A stretch of DNA of 14,018 nt from NCBI GenBank assembly GCA_023430705.1, contig JAEYZJ010000183.1, positions 1 to 14,018 of the forward strand, read 5' to 3'. Shown one piece after another: positions 6,530 through 13,722 of the stretch. Positions within the stretch are counted from its first letter, which is position 1; each line of letters opens with the position of its first letter. Origin of the DNA: Pseudomonadota bacterium. GTDB taxonomy: Bacteria > Pseudomonadota > Alphaproteobacteria > Rhizobiales > Devosiaceae. Both the position numbers and the translations under genes were made by a program. The notes beneath the pieces are model-generated. The model had not been told where the DNA came from. It was given only the letters and a program-made list of their open reading frames with translations, and made no database searches.

Positions 6530-7936
6530 TTGCGCATCATTCCCCTGGTTCTAGCGGTCGCGTTGTTCATGGAGAACATGGACTCGACCGTCATCGCGAC
6601 TTCGCTGCCGGCGATCGCCGCCGATATCGGGGCCGATCCCATTTCGCTGAAGCTGGCGCTGACTGCGTATTTCGTTGCGCTGGCCATCTTCATTCCGCTG
6701 TCCGGCTGGATGGCGGACCGGTTCGGGGCGCGCAACGTCTTCCGCACCGCGATCGTCGTCTTCATGGCCGGTTCCATCTGCTGCGCCTTCTCGTTTTCGC
6801 TCGAGACCTTCGTCGGCGCCCGGTTCCTGCAGGGCATAGGCGCATCGATGATGACGCCGCTGGCGCGGCTGGTGCTCGTGCGCACGACGCCACGGACCGA
6901 ACTGGTGCCGGCCATGGCGTGGCTGACGCTGCCCGCGCTGGTCGGGCCGCTGACCGGGCCACCGGTGGGCGGCTTCCTCACCACCTATCTGAGCTGGCAC
7001 TGGATCTTCTGGATCAACGTGCCGATCGGCATCCTCGGCATCGTGATGAGCTCGATCTACCTGCCCAGGATCGAGCCGCGCACGCCACGGCCGATCGACG
7101 TGCGGGGCTTCATCCTCGCCGCCATCGCCTTTGCCGGCATCATCTTCGGCCTGTCGGTGATCAGCCTGCCCGCGATCCCGCTCGTCGCGGGCTACGCCGC
7201 GGTGGCTGCCGGAGTTCTCGCGGGCCTCCTCTACCTGCTGCACAGCCGCCGCACCGAGCATCCGCTGCTCGATCCGCAGCTCTTCGTGCGCTACCGGCTG
7301 TTCCGCAGCACGGTCGTGGGCAGTTCGCTCTTCCGCATCGGCGCCGGCGCAACCCCGTTCCTGCTGCCGCTGATGTTGCAGATCTCGTTCGGGCTGACCC
7401 CGTTCGAGAGCGGGCTGATCACCTTCATCGGCGCGCTCGGGGCCATGTTCAGCAAGGTCGTGGCCGAGCGGGTGTTCGCAAGCTTCGGCTTTCCGCGGGT
7501 GCTGATCGGGGCCAGCATCCTCGCCTGCGTGGTGCTGGGCTTTTTCGGCTTCTTCGAGCCGGACACGCCGCACATCTACCTGTATGCGACGCTGCTCGTC
7601 TCGGGCGTGCTGCGCTCGATCTTCTTTACCGGCTGCAACGCGCTGGGCTTTGCCGATGTCGGGGAGCAGGACGCGAGCCAGGCCTCCGCCATCACCGTGG
7701 TCAGCCAGCAACTGAGCGTCGCCTTCGGCGTTGCGCTCGCGGGCGGCGTGCTCGAGTTGAGTTCGCAGTTCACCGGTGGCGGACTGCAGCTTATCAACTT
7801 CCACATCGCGTGGTTCGTGGTAGCAGGTGTGTCGCTGCTCGGGGCCCTGCCCTTCCTCCGCCTTCCCGCCGACGCCGGCGCCGACGTTTCGGGGCACCGA
7901 AGCACCATCACCAAGCCGACCACCTCCGCCAACTGA
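6530..7936 (+). CDS. MFS transporter, DHA2 (EmrB/QacA-like) family, first of a tandem pair
   Basis: The 468-residue product is a polytopic inner-membrane protein with the size and motifs of 14-helix, proton-driven drug exporters. The first helix carries ENMDSTVIATSLPAIA (15-30), the DHA2 'LDxTVVNVALP'-type motif. Loop motif A is GWMADRFGAR (59-68), and the antiporter motif C is PALVGPLTGPPVGGF (135-149). TEHPLLDPQLF marks the mid-protein loop seen in the family. An in-frame TGA at 6515-6517 forces the start downstream; TTG at 6530 is the only usual initiator that keeps helix 1, although no ribosome site is visible. The next ATG (6569) would cut into helix 1. A perfect FNR/FixK box lies just upstream. 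Only 5 bases separate it from the second, closely similar gene, so they are surely co-transcribed. The substrate cannot be read from the sequence. Confidence 0.88.
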   Translation: MRIIPLVLAVALFMENMDSTVIATSLPAIAADIGADPISLKLALTAYFVALAIFIPLSGWMADRFGARNVFRTAIVVFMAGSICCAFSFSLETFVGARFLQGIGASMMTPLARLVLVRTTPRTELVPAMAWLTLPALVGPLTGPPVGGFLTTYLSWHWIFWINVPIGILGIVMSSIYLPRIEPRTPRPIDVRGFILAAIAFAGIIFGLSVISLPAIPLVAGYAAVAAGVLAGLLYLLHSRRTEHPLLDPQLFVRYRLFRSTVVGSSLFRIGAGATPFLLPLMLQISFGLTPFESGLITFIGALGAMFSKVVAERVFASFGFPRVLIGASILACVVLGFFGFFEPDTPHIYLYATLLVSGVLRSIFFTGCNALGFADVGEQDASQASAITVVSQQLSVAFGVALAGGVLELSSQFTGGGLQLINFHIAWFVVAGVSLLGALPFLRLPADAGADVSGHRSTITKPTTSAN

Positions 7937-7941
7937 GCCGT

Positions 7942-9339
7942 ATGTCGTCCCTCCGCCTCACGCCACTTATCCTCGCCGTCGCGCTGTTCATGGAAAACAT
8001 GGACGCGACCGTGATCGCGACCTCGCTCGCGGCCATCGCGCACGACCTCCAGACCGAGCCGATCGCGCTGAAGCTCGCCCTCACCACCTACATGGTGGCG
8101 CTCGCCATCTTCATCCCGATCTCGAGCTGGATGGCCGACAGGTTCGGAGCCAGGCGCCTGTTCGCCTGGGCCATCGTGGTGTTCATGGCGGGCTCGGTCT
8201 GCTGCGCCATCTCGGATTCGCTGCTGACCTTCGTGCTGTCGCGCTTCCTGCAGGGGATGGGCGGGGCGATGATGACGCCGGTGGCGCGGCTCGTGCTCGT
8301 GCGGGCGACGCCGCGGCACCAGCTGGTCGACGCCATGGCGTGGCTCTCGATCCCGGGGCTCGTCGGCCCGATCATGGGCCCGCCCATCGGCGGCTTCATC
8401 ACCACCTTCGCCAGCTGGCACTGGATCTTCCTCATCAACGTGCCGATCGGCATCCTCGGCGTTGTGCTCGTCAACAAGTACCTGCCCGACTGGGAGCGGA
8501 GCAAGCCGCGCCGGATGGACTTCACCGGCTTCCTCCTCGCCGGGATGTGCTTTGCCGGGCTCGTGTTCGGCATCTCGGTGCTGACCCTGCCGGCCCTGCC
8601 CGCGGGCTTCGGCTACGGATCGCTGGGCCTCGGCATCGTCGCCGCGGTGGCCTACTGGTTCCACTTCCGCCGCACCGAGCATCCGCTGCTCGACCTGCGC
8701 CTCTTCAGCCGGCCGCTGTTCCGGCTGACCCTGATCGGGGGCACGATCTTCCGGCTCGGCACCGGCGCCATGCCCTTCCTCTTCCCGCTGATGCTGCAGC
8801 TCGCCTTCGGCCTCAATCCGTTCGAGAGCGGCATGATCACCTTCGCCTCGGCCATCGGCGCGCTGTCGATGAAGTTCGTGGCCGAGCGGTTCATCGCGCG
8901 GCTGGGCTTTCGCACCAGCCTCGTCCTTGCCTGCACGATCACCGCCGGCGGCGTGCTGGCCATGGGGCTCTACACCCCGGCGACGCCCACGCCGCTGATG
9001 ATCGGGCTGCTGATCGTCACCGGCTTCTTCCAGTCGCTGTTCTGGACCGCCACCAATGCGTTCATCTTCGCCGGCATCGCCGACCGGGACGCCGGGCAGG
9101 CCAACGTCCTGAGCCAGGTGAGCGTGCAGCTGTCGCTCGCCTTCGGCGTCGCCATCGGCGGCGGCGTGTTCGAGGGCGTGCGCCTCCTCGAGGGCGGCGG
9201 CGAGCCCGTGCTCATGGACTTCCACATCGCGTTCTGGGTGATGGCGGCGATCACCATAGCGGCGGGGCTCATCTTCCTGCGCCTGCCGCGCAGCGCGAGC
9301 ATGCACAGCCACGCCGAAAGCGGCTCGGCGGCCGAGTAG
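7942..9339 (+). CDS. MFS transporter, DHA2 (EmrB/QacA-like) family, second of a tandem pair
   Basis: The 465-residue inner-membrane protein is collinear with the first copy over its whole length. Shared blocks include the helix-1 motif ENMDATVIATSL, motif A GWMADRFGAR read here as SWMADRFGARRLF, motif C PGLVGPIMGPPIGGF, HWIFLINVPIGILG, RRTEHPLLDLRLF and NPFESGMITF. Differences are spread evenly, as expected for an old tandem duplication rather than an assembly repeat. ATG at 7942 follows the upstream TGA after 5 bases with no clear ribosome site, so translation may depend on reinitiation from the first gene. The protein likely works as a proton-coupled exporter. Whether the two copies act as a pair or singly with different substrates is unknown. 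Its stop is only 33 bases from the convergent rlmE stop, with no visible terminator between. Confidence 0.9.
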   Translation: MSSLRLTPLILAVALFMENMDATVIATSLAAIAHDLQTEPIALKLALTTYMVALAIFIPISSWMADRFGARRLFAWAIVVFMAGSVCCAISDSLLTFVLSRFLQGMGGAMMTPVARLVLVRATPRHQLVDAMAWLSIPGLVGPIMGPPIGGFITTFASWHWIFLINVPIGILGVVLVNKYLPDWERSKPRRMDFTGFLLAGMCFAGLVFGISVLTLPALPAGFGYGSLGLGIVAAVAYWFHFRRTEHPLLDLRLFSRPLFRLTLIGGTIFRLGTGAMPFLFPLMLQLAFGLNPFESGMITFASAIGALSMKFVAERFIARLGFRTSLVLACTITAGGVLAMGLYTPATPTPLMIGLLIVTGFFQSLFWTATNAFIFAGIADRDAGQANVLSQVSVQLSLAFGVAIGGGVFEGVRLLEGGGEPVLMDFHIAFWVMAAITIAAGLIFLRLPRSASMHSHAESGSAAE

Positions 9340-9372
9340 CTCCCCCGCCAGCGCCAGGAAGACGCCGCCCGC

Positions 9373-10074
9373 CTACCCCTTGAAGCCGCGCGCGATGAGG
9401 TAGGTCTCGGCCGAATCCTGCCGGCTGGCCTTGGGCTTGGCGTGGAGCGTCGTGGTGAAGTTCTGCTTCAGCATGTGCAGCAGCTCGTGCTCGGTGCCGC
9501 CCTGGAACACCTTGGCTATGAAGGTGCCGCCCGGGGCCAGCACGCGCACCGCGAAATCGGCGGCGAGCTCGACGAGCGCGATGATGCGCAGGTGGTCGGT
9601 GGCGCGGTGGCCAGTGGTCGGCGCGGCCATGTCGGACATCACGATATCGGCCTTGTGGCCGCCGAGCGCGTCGATCAGCGCCTGCGGCGCGTCATCGTCG
9701 TTGAAGTCCTTCTGCAACAGGATCACGCCCGGGATCGGGTCCATCTCGAGATAGTCGATGCCCACGATCAGCGGGTTCTCCTCGGTGGTGCCGACGAGCG
9801 GGGCGGCGACCAGCGACCAGCCGCCCGGCGCGGCCCCCAGGTCGATGACGCGCATCCCCTTCCTGAACAGGTGATAGCGCTCGTCCAGCTCCTTGATCTT
9901 GTAGGCGGCGCGCGAGCGCAGGCCCTCGGTGCGGGCGCGGGCGACATAGGGGTCGTTGAGCTGGCGCTGCAACCACAGGGTCGAACCGACCTTGCGGCCC
10001 TTGGCGGTCTTCACCCGCACCTTGAGGTCACGGTCGGAACGGCGGCCGATGCCCTGTCCGGATCCCTTGGTCAT
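9373..10074 (-). CDS. rlmE: 23S rRNA (uridine-2552-2'-O)-methyltransferase
   Basis: RlmE (FtsJ, RrmJ) methylates the 2'-OH of U2552 in the A-loop of 23S rRNA with S-adenosylmethionine, a late step in 50S assembly. The 233-residue product has the SAM-binding motif VIDLGAAPGGWS (76-87) and the full K-D-K-E tetrad: K59 in RAAYKIKELD, D148 in MSDMAAPTTGH, K188 in FIAKVFQGG and E223 in SAETYLIARGF. The basic N-terminal tail of about 25 residues (MTKGSGQGIGRRSDRDLKVR) is common in alphaproteobacterial versions. ATG at 10074 has AGGAG (10085-10081) six bases upstream. It also overlaps the stop of the upstream ppx/gppA gene by one base (TGATG), so the pair is probably translated together. The frame stays open further upstream, but that is out-of-frame ppx sequence. 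Confidence 0.95.
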   Translation of the reverse strand: MTKGSGQGIGRRSDRDLKVRVKTAKGRKVGSTLWLQRQLNDPYVARARTEGLRSRAAYKIKELDERYHLFRKGMRVIDLGAAPGGWSLVAAPLVGTTEENPLIVGIDYLEMDPIPGVILLQKDFNDDDAPQALIDALGGHKADIVMSDMAAPTTGHRATDHLRIIALVELAADFAVRVLAPGGTFIAKVFQGGTEHELLHMLKQNFTTTLHAKPKASRQDSAETYLIARGFKG

Positions 10075-11252
10075 CAGCGGCTCCTGCGGGGGTTGGGACG
10101 CGACGTGCGGTCGGCGTCGATCAGTGAGATGAGAATGCCCTCGCGCAGGCCGCGGTCGGCGACGCGCACCCGCTCGGTCGGCCATTCGCGGCGGATCGCC
10201 TCGAAGATGGCGCAGCCGGGCAGGACGAGGTCGGCGCGGTCCTTGCCGATGCAGGGGTGGGCGACGCGGCGGTCGAAGGTCATGCCGAGCAGCGCCGTCA
10301 TCGTCGCGTCGACATCGGCGCGGTTCATCCACAGCCCGTCGACCTTCTGGCGCTCGTAGCGCTCGAGCCCCAGGTGCAGCCCGGCAAGCGTCGTGACGGT
10401 GCCGGACGTGCCGATCAGGTGCACCGGGTGCTCGGCGATCATCTGGCGCAGCTTCTCGCGGCCGCGGAACTGGCGCAGGTGGCCCGAGACATACTGCACC
10501 ATGTCCTCGAAGGTGGTGGCGCTCACATGCATGCCGCCGAACTTTTCGGCGATCGAGACGACCCCGACGGGGAGCGACTGCCACGAGCGGATCGAGGACG
10601 ACATGCGTCCCTGCCGGCGCGGGCGGCCGCCGCGAAAATCGAGCCAGGCGAGCTCCGACGAGCCGCCGCCGATGTCGAACATCAGCGCGCCGGCCGAATC
10701 CACCTCGATCAGGTCGGCGCAGCCGGTGACGGCGAGCGAGGCTTCGGTCTGGCGGTCGACGATCTCGAGCTTGAGCCCCAGTTCGCGTTCGACCCGGGCG
10801 ATGAACGCCTCGCCGTTGCTGGCCGAGCGGCAGGCTTCGGTGGCGATGAGGCGCATGCGCGCCGGCTCGTGCTCGCGCAGCTTGTTGCGGCAGAGGCGGA
10901 GGGCCTCCATCGTGCGCTCCATGGCGGCGTCCGACAGGCGCCCGGTGGCCGACAGCCCCTCGCCGAGGCGCACGATTCGCGTGAACCCGTCGAGGACGCG
11001 GAAGCCGTTCTCGTGCGGGCGGGCGATCAGCAGGCGACAGTTATTGGTGCCGAGGTCGAGCGCGGCGTAAAGCGGCCCCCGCGGGCGCCGCGTGGCATGG
11101 GCTGGGGGATGCGTCCGCCGTTCCGTTCCGCCCTGAACCGGTTGCCCCCCGGCCCTGACGGTCGACTGGGCCGGGCCAACGCCCTGCCCACCACGGTCCC
11201 GCAGCGGTGCTTCAGCCCCGGCTGCGGTGGCGGACCGATCGGAATCGGCCAA
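10074..11252 (-). CDS. Ppx/GppA-family phosphatase (exopolyphosphatase or pppGpp phosphohydrolase)
   Basis: Members of this ASKHA-fold family remove the terminal phosphate of polyphosphate or of pppGpp. The 392-residue product carries phosphate-1 loop DLGTNNCRLL (66-75), the segment RLIATEACRSASN (134-146) with the likely catalytic Glu139, phosphate-2 loop FDIGGGSSELAW (192-203) and GTSGTVTTLAG (281-291). It lacks the C-terminal HD-like domain of longer enterobacterial forms, so polyphosphate versus pppGpp preference cannot be told. I take TTG at 11252 as the start: two GGAGA tracts lie just before it. An ATG at 11453 would add 67 low-complexity Arg/Pro-rich residues overlapping the tRNA promoter area. 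Residues 1-60 are also poorly conserved in appearance, so the true start could be still later. It is followed directly by rlmE. Confidence 0.88.
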   Translation of the reverse strand: MADSDRSATAAGAEAPLRDRGGQGVGPAQSTVRAGGQPVQGGTERRTHPPAHATRRPRGPLYAALDLGTNNCRLLIARPHENGFRVLDGFTRIVRLGEGLSATGRLSDAAMERTMEALRLCRNKLREHEPARMRLIATEACRSASNGEAFIARVERELGLKLEIVDRQTEASLAVTGCADLIEVDSAGALMFDIGGGSSELAWLDFRGGRPRRQGRMSSSIRSWQSLPVGVVSIAEKFGGMHVSATTFEDMVQYVSGHLRQFRGREKLRQMIAEHPVHLIGTSGTVTTLAGLHLGLERYERQKVDGLWMNRADVDATMTALLGMTFDRRVAHPCIGKDRADLVLPGCAIFEAIRREWPTERVRVADRGLREGILISLIDADRTSRPNPRRSR

Positions 11253-11516
11253 CCAGTATCTCCATCTCCCGCGCGGTCGCTGCAACCGGCCGGATGACCG
11301 TGGCGCCCGGCGCGGGCTTATCTTCAGTGTCGCCGGAAAGCGTAGTGGAGATGGGCCCCGGGCGCAACGCCAAGATTCGGCCCGACCCGGCCGCCGCGAG
11401 GCCACGATGATGAACGTGGTCGCAACATCAAATCGGGTGTTGATCCCGCGCATGAATGCCGCTAGAAGCCCTCACCGAACGCCGAGGGCCCCGCCCCGCG
11501 TTCCCAGGCGCCAGCT
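11253..11516. other. Divergent intergenic region between ppx/gppA and tRNA-Gln
   Basis: About 264 bases with no convincing gene. It must hold the ppx/gppA promoter, which I cannot place, and the tRNA-Gln promoter candidate at 11440-11468. Frames open on both strands here have no ribosome site and no recognisable product. Confidence 0.55.
11440..11468 (+). promoter_or_regulatory. Candidate promoter of tRNA-Gln
   Basis: TTGATC (11440-11445) and TAGAAG (11463-11468) are separated by exactly 17 bases, a good sigma70 layout. Transcription would begin near 11475, about 40 bases before the mature tRNA 5' end. Confidence 0.5.
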
Positions 11517-11590
11517 TGGGGAATAGTTCAATGGTAGAACAGCGGACTCTGACTCCGTTAATCTTGGTTCGAATCCAGGTTCCCCAGCCA
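11517..11590 (+). tRNA. tRNA-Gln (anticodon CTG)
   Basis: The acceptor stem TGGGGAA (11517-11523) pairs perfectly with TTCCCCA (11580-11586), followed by discriminator G and an encoded CCA (11588-11590). The anticodon stem GCGGA/TCCGT encloses the loop CTCTGAC, giving anticodon CTG at 11549-11551, which reads the glutamine codon CAG. The T-arm has GGTTCGAATCC. The length is 74 bases including CCA. AT-richer, foreign-looking DNA begins directly after the 3' end, the usual position for tRNA-targeted insertion. Confidence 0.96.
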
Positions 11591-11731
11591 GCACTAACAG
11601 CTAAATAAAATCAACGACTTAGATGGCCGTGGTCACACGGTATTGTCACAGTTATTGGTCGCAATTTGCCCACGCTTGACGCCGCATCGATTCGCGGCCA
11701 TCCTCATGGTGCTTCCGGATGGGAGCTGCAA

Positions 11732-11806
11732 ATGAAACCTGGATTAGGTTTCGATCATGAGATGTCACTGGACAGTGACGACACAGCAGGCGCTAGGCCG
11801 TGCTGA
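11732..11806 (+). CDS. Possible 24-residue leader peptide
   Basis: ATG at 11732 lies 6 bases after GGGAG (11721-11725), a good ribosome site. The frame MKPGLGFDHEMSLDSDDTAG ends ARPC at TGA 11804-11806, 58 bases before the GTG of the next gene. The stem CCATCC/GGATGG would cover part of its ribosome site, and two further palindromes lie inside the frame. I recognise no family. It could be a regulatory upstream frame, a gene remnant or chance. Confidence 0.2.
   Translation: MKPGLGFDHEMSLDSDDTAGARPC
11764..11779. promoter_or_regulatory. Perfect 16-bp palindromic site, candidate operator
   Basis: GTCACTG (11764-11770), GA, CAGTGAC (11773-11779) form a perfect inverted repeat about 85 bases before the GTG of the AIPR-like gene. 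The half-site word GTCAC recurs at 11632 and 11645 in the same leader. The size and symmetry suit a dimeric regulator, though an RNA stem with a 2-base loop is unlikely. Confidence 0.35.
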
Positions 11807-11864
11807 TGACGCGATAGTTGCGGTCAAGTGATCGAAGCCAGTCCGTATTCAAAGGACTGAAATC

Positions 11865-13316
11865 GTGATTACAGACTCCCCTAAACTCATTATCCGTTTT
11901 GCTCTTGTTGCTGAGCAACCGAGCCCTCGTGACGAGGATCGGCTGAATGGCTCGGCCGCTGAGAACTCGATCGCTGGCATCAAGCGCTATACTGGCTTCG
12001 TGCGCGGCAAAGATCTTTTTGCACTGTTCGACCATGTGTCTCTTGAGGCTAACCCTCGTGCTGCCAAGGTTGGGGCAGTCGTCCGCGACATCATGGAGTC
12101 CCTGAACAAGACCCCAGAGCTGTTCCCTTTCAAGTCTAAGGGCGTCTTGCTCGGCACTGCAGACTACGAACCTCTGCAGCGCAACCGTTTCGAGCTGACG
12201 TTCAATGATCCCGCCTCCGAAGGCGTTCTCGATGGTGGCCACAACATGCTCGCCATTGGACTACATATGTTGGCTTCGGTGACAGACGTTTCCAAAGTTC
12301 AGCTCTGGGAAGAGATGAAAGACCTTTGGGACGAAAACCGTGTTGCGCTCGAGAAAGTGAAAGAGAACTTCGACTTCTTGGTTCCGGTCGAGTTGCTGGT
12401 GCCGTCCGATGTCGAAGACGAGCAGGCCGTGGCGGAGTTCGAAATGTCCGTGCTCGACATTTGCGCTGCTCGCAACAACAACGCTCAGCTCACTCAAGAA
12501 ACCAAATCCAATAAACTTGGCTTCTATACCGAGATCCGTGATCGCCTCGATAGGACTATTGCCGATCGGGTGGAGTGGAAGAGCAATGAGTGGGAAAGCA
12601 ATGAATCCCGACCGATCAAGGTCCGCGACCTGCTCGCGCTAGCGTGGATTCCTTTGAATTTCGCTAACGAGCACAATCTTTTGCCGATCGACATTTCCGT
12701 GTCGCCTCAGAATATTTACCGCAATAAGGGTGAGTGCTCCAAGCAGTTCGACAAGCTGATGGGCGACCCTGGTGTGTCCGTAAAAGTGGAAGGTCCGACA
12801 CACGAGCTGCAAAATGAAGTCGTCGCTAGCGCCTTCGATATCCTCGCGGATCTGCCCAAGTTGTATGACCGGATCTATGCCGATTTCCCGGAAGCGTATA
12901 ACTCGAATGGCTACCGCTTCGGTGGTAATAACATCGTCAAGATCTATGATCCTGCCCGTCGCGCCAATGCCAACGATAAGAGCGGTTTTGTGGTAACGCA
13001 GCCCAAGACGCCTTTTACCAATGAAGCGGTATATTACCGCTACCCGGACGGCCTGATCATGCCCCTCGTTTACGGCCTCAAAGGACTGATGACGGTCAAG
13101 GATGGCGTTATTGCCTGGGCAACCGATCCCTTCCTGTTCCTTGGTGCGCACCTGCCTTCCATTGCCGGCGCCTATCGCTTGGTCCTGGACATGGCGCGCT
13201 TCGATCCTCAGAAGCTTTCGAAGAACCAGGCCAGCCATGAGTTTGCCGTGGGCGAATTCGAAAAGGCCCTGCTCAAGCTTAAGGCGTCTCAGAGCACGAC
13301 TGATGTTTTCGCGTAG
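11865..13316 (+). CDS. AIPR/DGQHR-like protein, candidate single-gene defence locus
   Basis: The 483-residue product has no signal peptide or membrane segment. Three blocks follow the order seen in AIPR (abortive infection phage resistance) proteins: FPFKSKGVLLG (87-97), like F-x-(Y/F)-x-N-x-G-I; VLDGGHNMLAIG (121-132), like NGGQT and also like the DGQHR motif of DndB-type proteins; and DICAARNNNAQLT (198-210), like ATNSQ. The C-terminal part (about 330-480) I do not recognise. GTG at 11865 has AAAGGA at 11851-11856, and an in-frame TGA at 11829-11831 closes the frame upstream. Codon use (many AAT, GAT, TAT, TTT, AAA) differs clearly from every other gene here, which with the tRNA-Gln neighbour suggests horizontal transfer. 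A rho-independent terminator follows directly. It has no partner nuclease, ATPase or methylase within the window. The family call is by motif only; phage defence is inference. Confidence 0.6.
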   Translation: MITDSPKLIIRFALVAEQPSPRDEDRLNGSAAENSIAGIKRYTGFVRGKDLFALFDHVSLEANPRAAKVGAVVRDIMESLNKTPELFPFKSKGVLLGTADYEPLQRNRFELTFNDPASEGVLDGGHNMLAIGLHMLASVTDVSKVQLWEEMKDLWDENRVALEKVKENFDFLVPVELLVPSDVEDEQAVAEFEMSVLDICAARNNNAQLTQETKSNKLGFYTEIRDRLDRTIADRVEWKSNEWESNESRPIKVRDLLALAWIPLNFANEHNLLPIDISVSPQNIYRNKGECSKQFDKLMGDPGVSVKVEGPTHELQNEVVASAFDILADLPKLYDRIYADFPEAYNSNGYRFGGNNIVKIYDPARRANANDKSGFVVTQPKTPFTNEAVYYRYPDGLIMPLVYGLKGLMTVKDGVIAWATDPFLFLGAHLPSIAGAYRLVLDMARFDPQKLSKNQASHEFAVGEFEKALLKLKASQSTTDVFA

Positions 13317-13338
13317 TCCGACGCGATCGGCAAAGCTG

Positions 13339-13368
13339 AGGGCGGCATGATTGCCGCCCTTATTTGTT
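13339..13368 (+). terminator. Rho-independent terminator of the AIPR-like gene
   Basis: AGGGCGGC (13339-13346) pairs with GCCGCCCT (13353-13360) around the loop ATGATT, followed by TATTTGTT. It begins 23 bases after the TAG stop, so the gene is a one-gene transcription unit. Confidence 0.85.
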
Positions 13369-13396
13369 ACAATGCCACTGCTTCCCTGCGCGGGCA

Positions 13397-13436
13397 CCCT
13401 CCACTCGACGGGGAGGGTTGGGGAGGGGTGCGCGGG
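13397..13436 (+). repeat. Palindromic intergenic repeat unit, copy A (degenerate)
   Basis: CCCTCC (13397-13402) pairs with GGAGGG (13412-13417), followed by GTTGGGGAGGGG. It is an inverted, diverged relative of copies B and D, which carry the complement CCCCTCCCAACC. Confidence 0.6.
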
Positions 13437-13451
13437 ATGCACCATCCCGCG
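13431..13451. repeat. Perfect 9-bp hairpin
   Basis: CGCGGGATG (13431-13439) and CATCCCGCG (13443-13451) pair perfectly around a 3-base loop. It abuts repeat copy A, so both may belong to one composite element. Confidence 0.6.
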
Positions 13452-13524
13452 GTCGGCCGCCAACGGCATGCCCACGACGCAGCGGCAATCGCGAAGCTCG
13501 CGCGTCGCGGGGTTAGCCGGCCGA

Positions 13525-13597
13525 TCGACCGGAGCGCGCTGCCCACCCCCTCCCAACCTCCCCCGTCAAGGGGGAGGTGCCGATCCAGTTCCGGGCA
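13525..13597 (-). repeat. 73-bp direct repeat, copy B
   Basis: This unit differs from copy D (13882-13954) at only three positions. It contains CCCACCCCCTCCCAACC, the perfect stem CCTCCCCC (13557-13564)/GGGGGAGG (13570-13577) with a GTCAA loop, and the tail GTGCCGATCCAGTTCCGGG. By eye it resembles dispersed palindromic repeats of Hyphomicrobiales genomes. Confidence 0.85.
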
Positions 13598-13624
13598 CCC
13601 TCCAGCCCCACCCACCGGCCCCCA

Positions 13625-13697
13625 CCTCCCCCTTGATGGGGGAGGCTAGCGGAGCTTGGCGGCTTGCCGCCTAGCGCAGCTCGGAGGGGGTGCGCCA
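13625..13697 (+). repeat. Palindromic repeat unit, copy C, with an inserted second palindrome
   Basis: CCTCCCCC (13625-13632)/GGGGGAGG (13638-13645) form a perfect stem with loop TTGAT, in the orientation opposite to B and D. Where B and D carry the simple TTGGGAGG-type linker, this copy has an insert with its own stem GGCGGC/GCCGCC (13658-13671) flanked by CTAGCG and CTAGCGC, before GGAGGGGGTGCGCC. Confidence 0.7.
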
Positions 13698-13722
13698 AGT
13701 GCACGGGCCTTCAAGTGCGCCC

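Larger units (their letters stand above)
11591..11864 (+). promoter_or_regulatory. Palindrome-rich leader of the AIPR-like gene
   Basis: About 274 AT-richer bases between tRNA-Gln and the GTG start. Three inverted repeats are visible: CCATCC/GGATGG (11698-11703 and 11717-11722), GAAACCT/AGGTTTC (11734-11740 and 11746-11752) and GTCACTG/CAGTGAC (11764-11770 and 11773-11779). Two further GTCAC words lie at 11632-11636 and 11645-11649. A 24-codon reading frame lies at 11732-11806. I cannot place a convincing promoter. No integrase or second tRNA end is present. Confidence 0.5.

Noticed and set aside
6551..9312. Long minus-strand frames opposite the two MFS genes
   Set aside because: Antisense shadows in GC-rich DNA; the plus-strand products have clear transporter motifs.
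11253..11453. N-terminal extension of the ppx/gppA product to the ATG at 11453
   Set aside because: It would add 67 Arg/Pro-rich residues and overlap the tRNA promoter area; the TTG at 11252 has a better ribosome site.
11793..12242. A 149-residue minus-strand frame opposite the start of the AIPR-like gene, ending LRSLDRNYRVISTA
   Set aside because: The end reads somewhat like a real protein tail, but most of the frame is antisense to the AIPR-like gene and no family is recognised. A remnant of an older gene remains possible.
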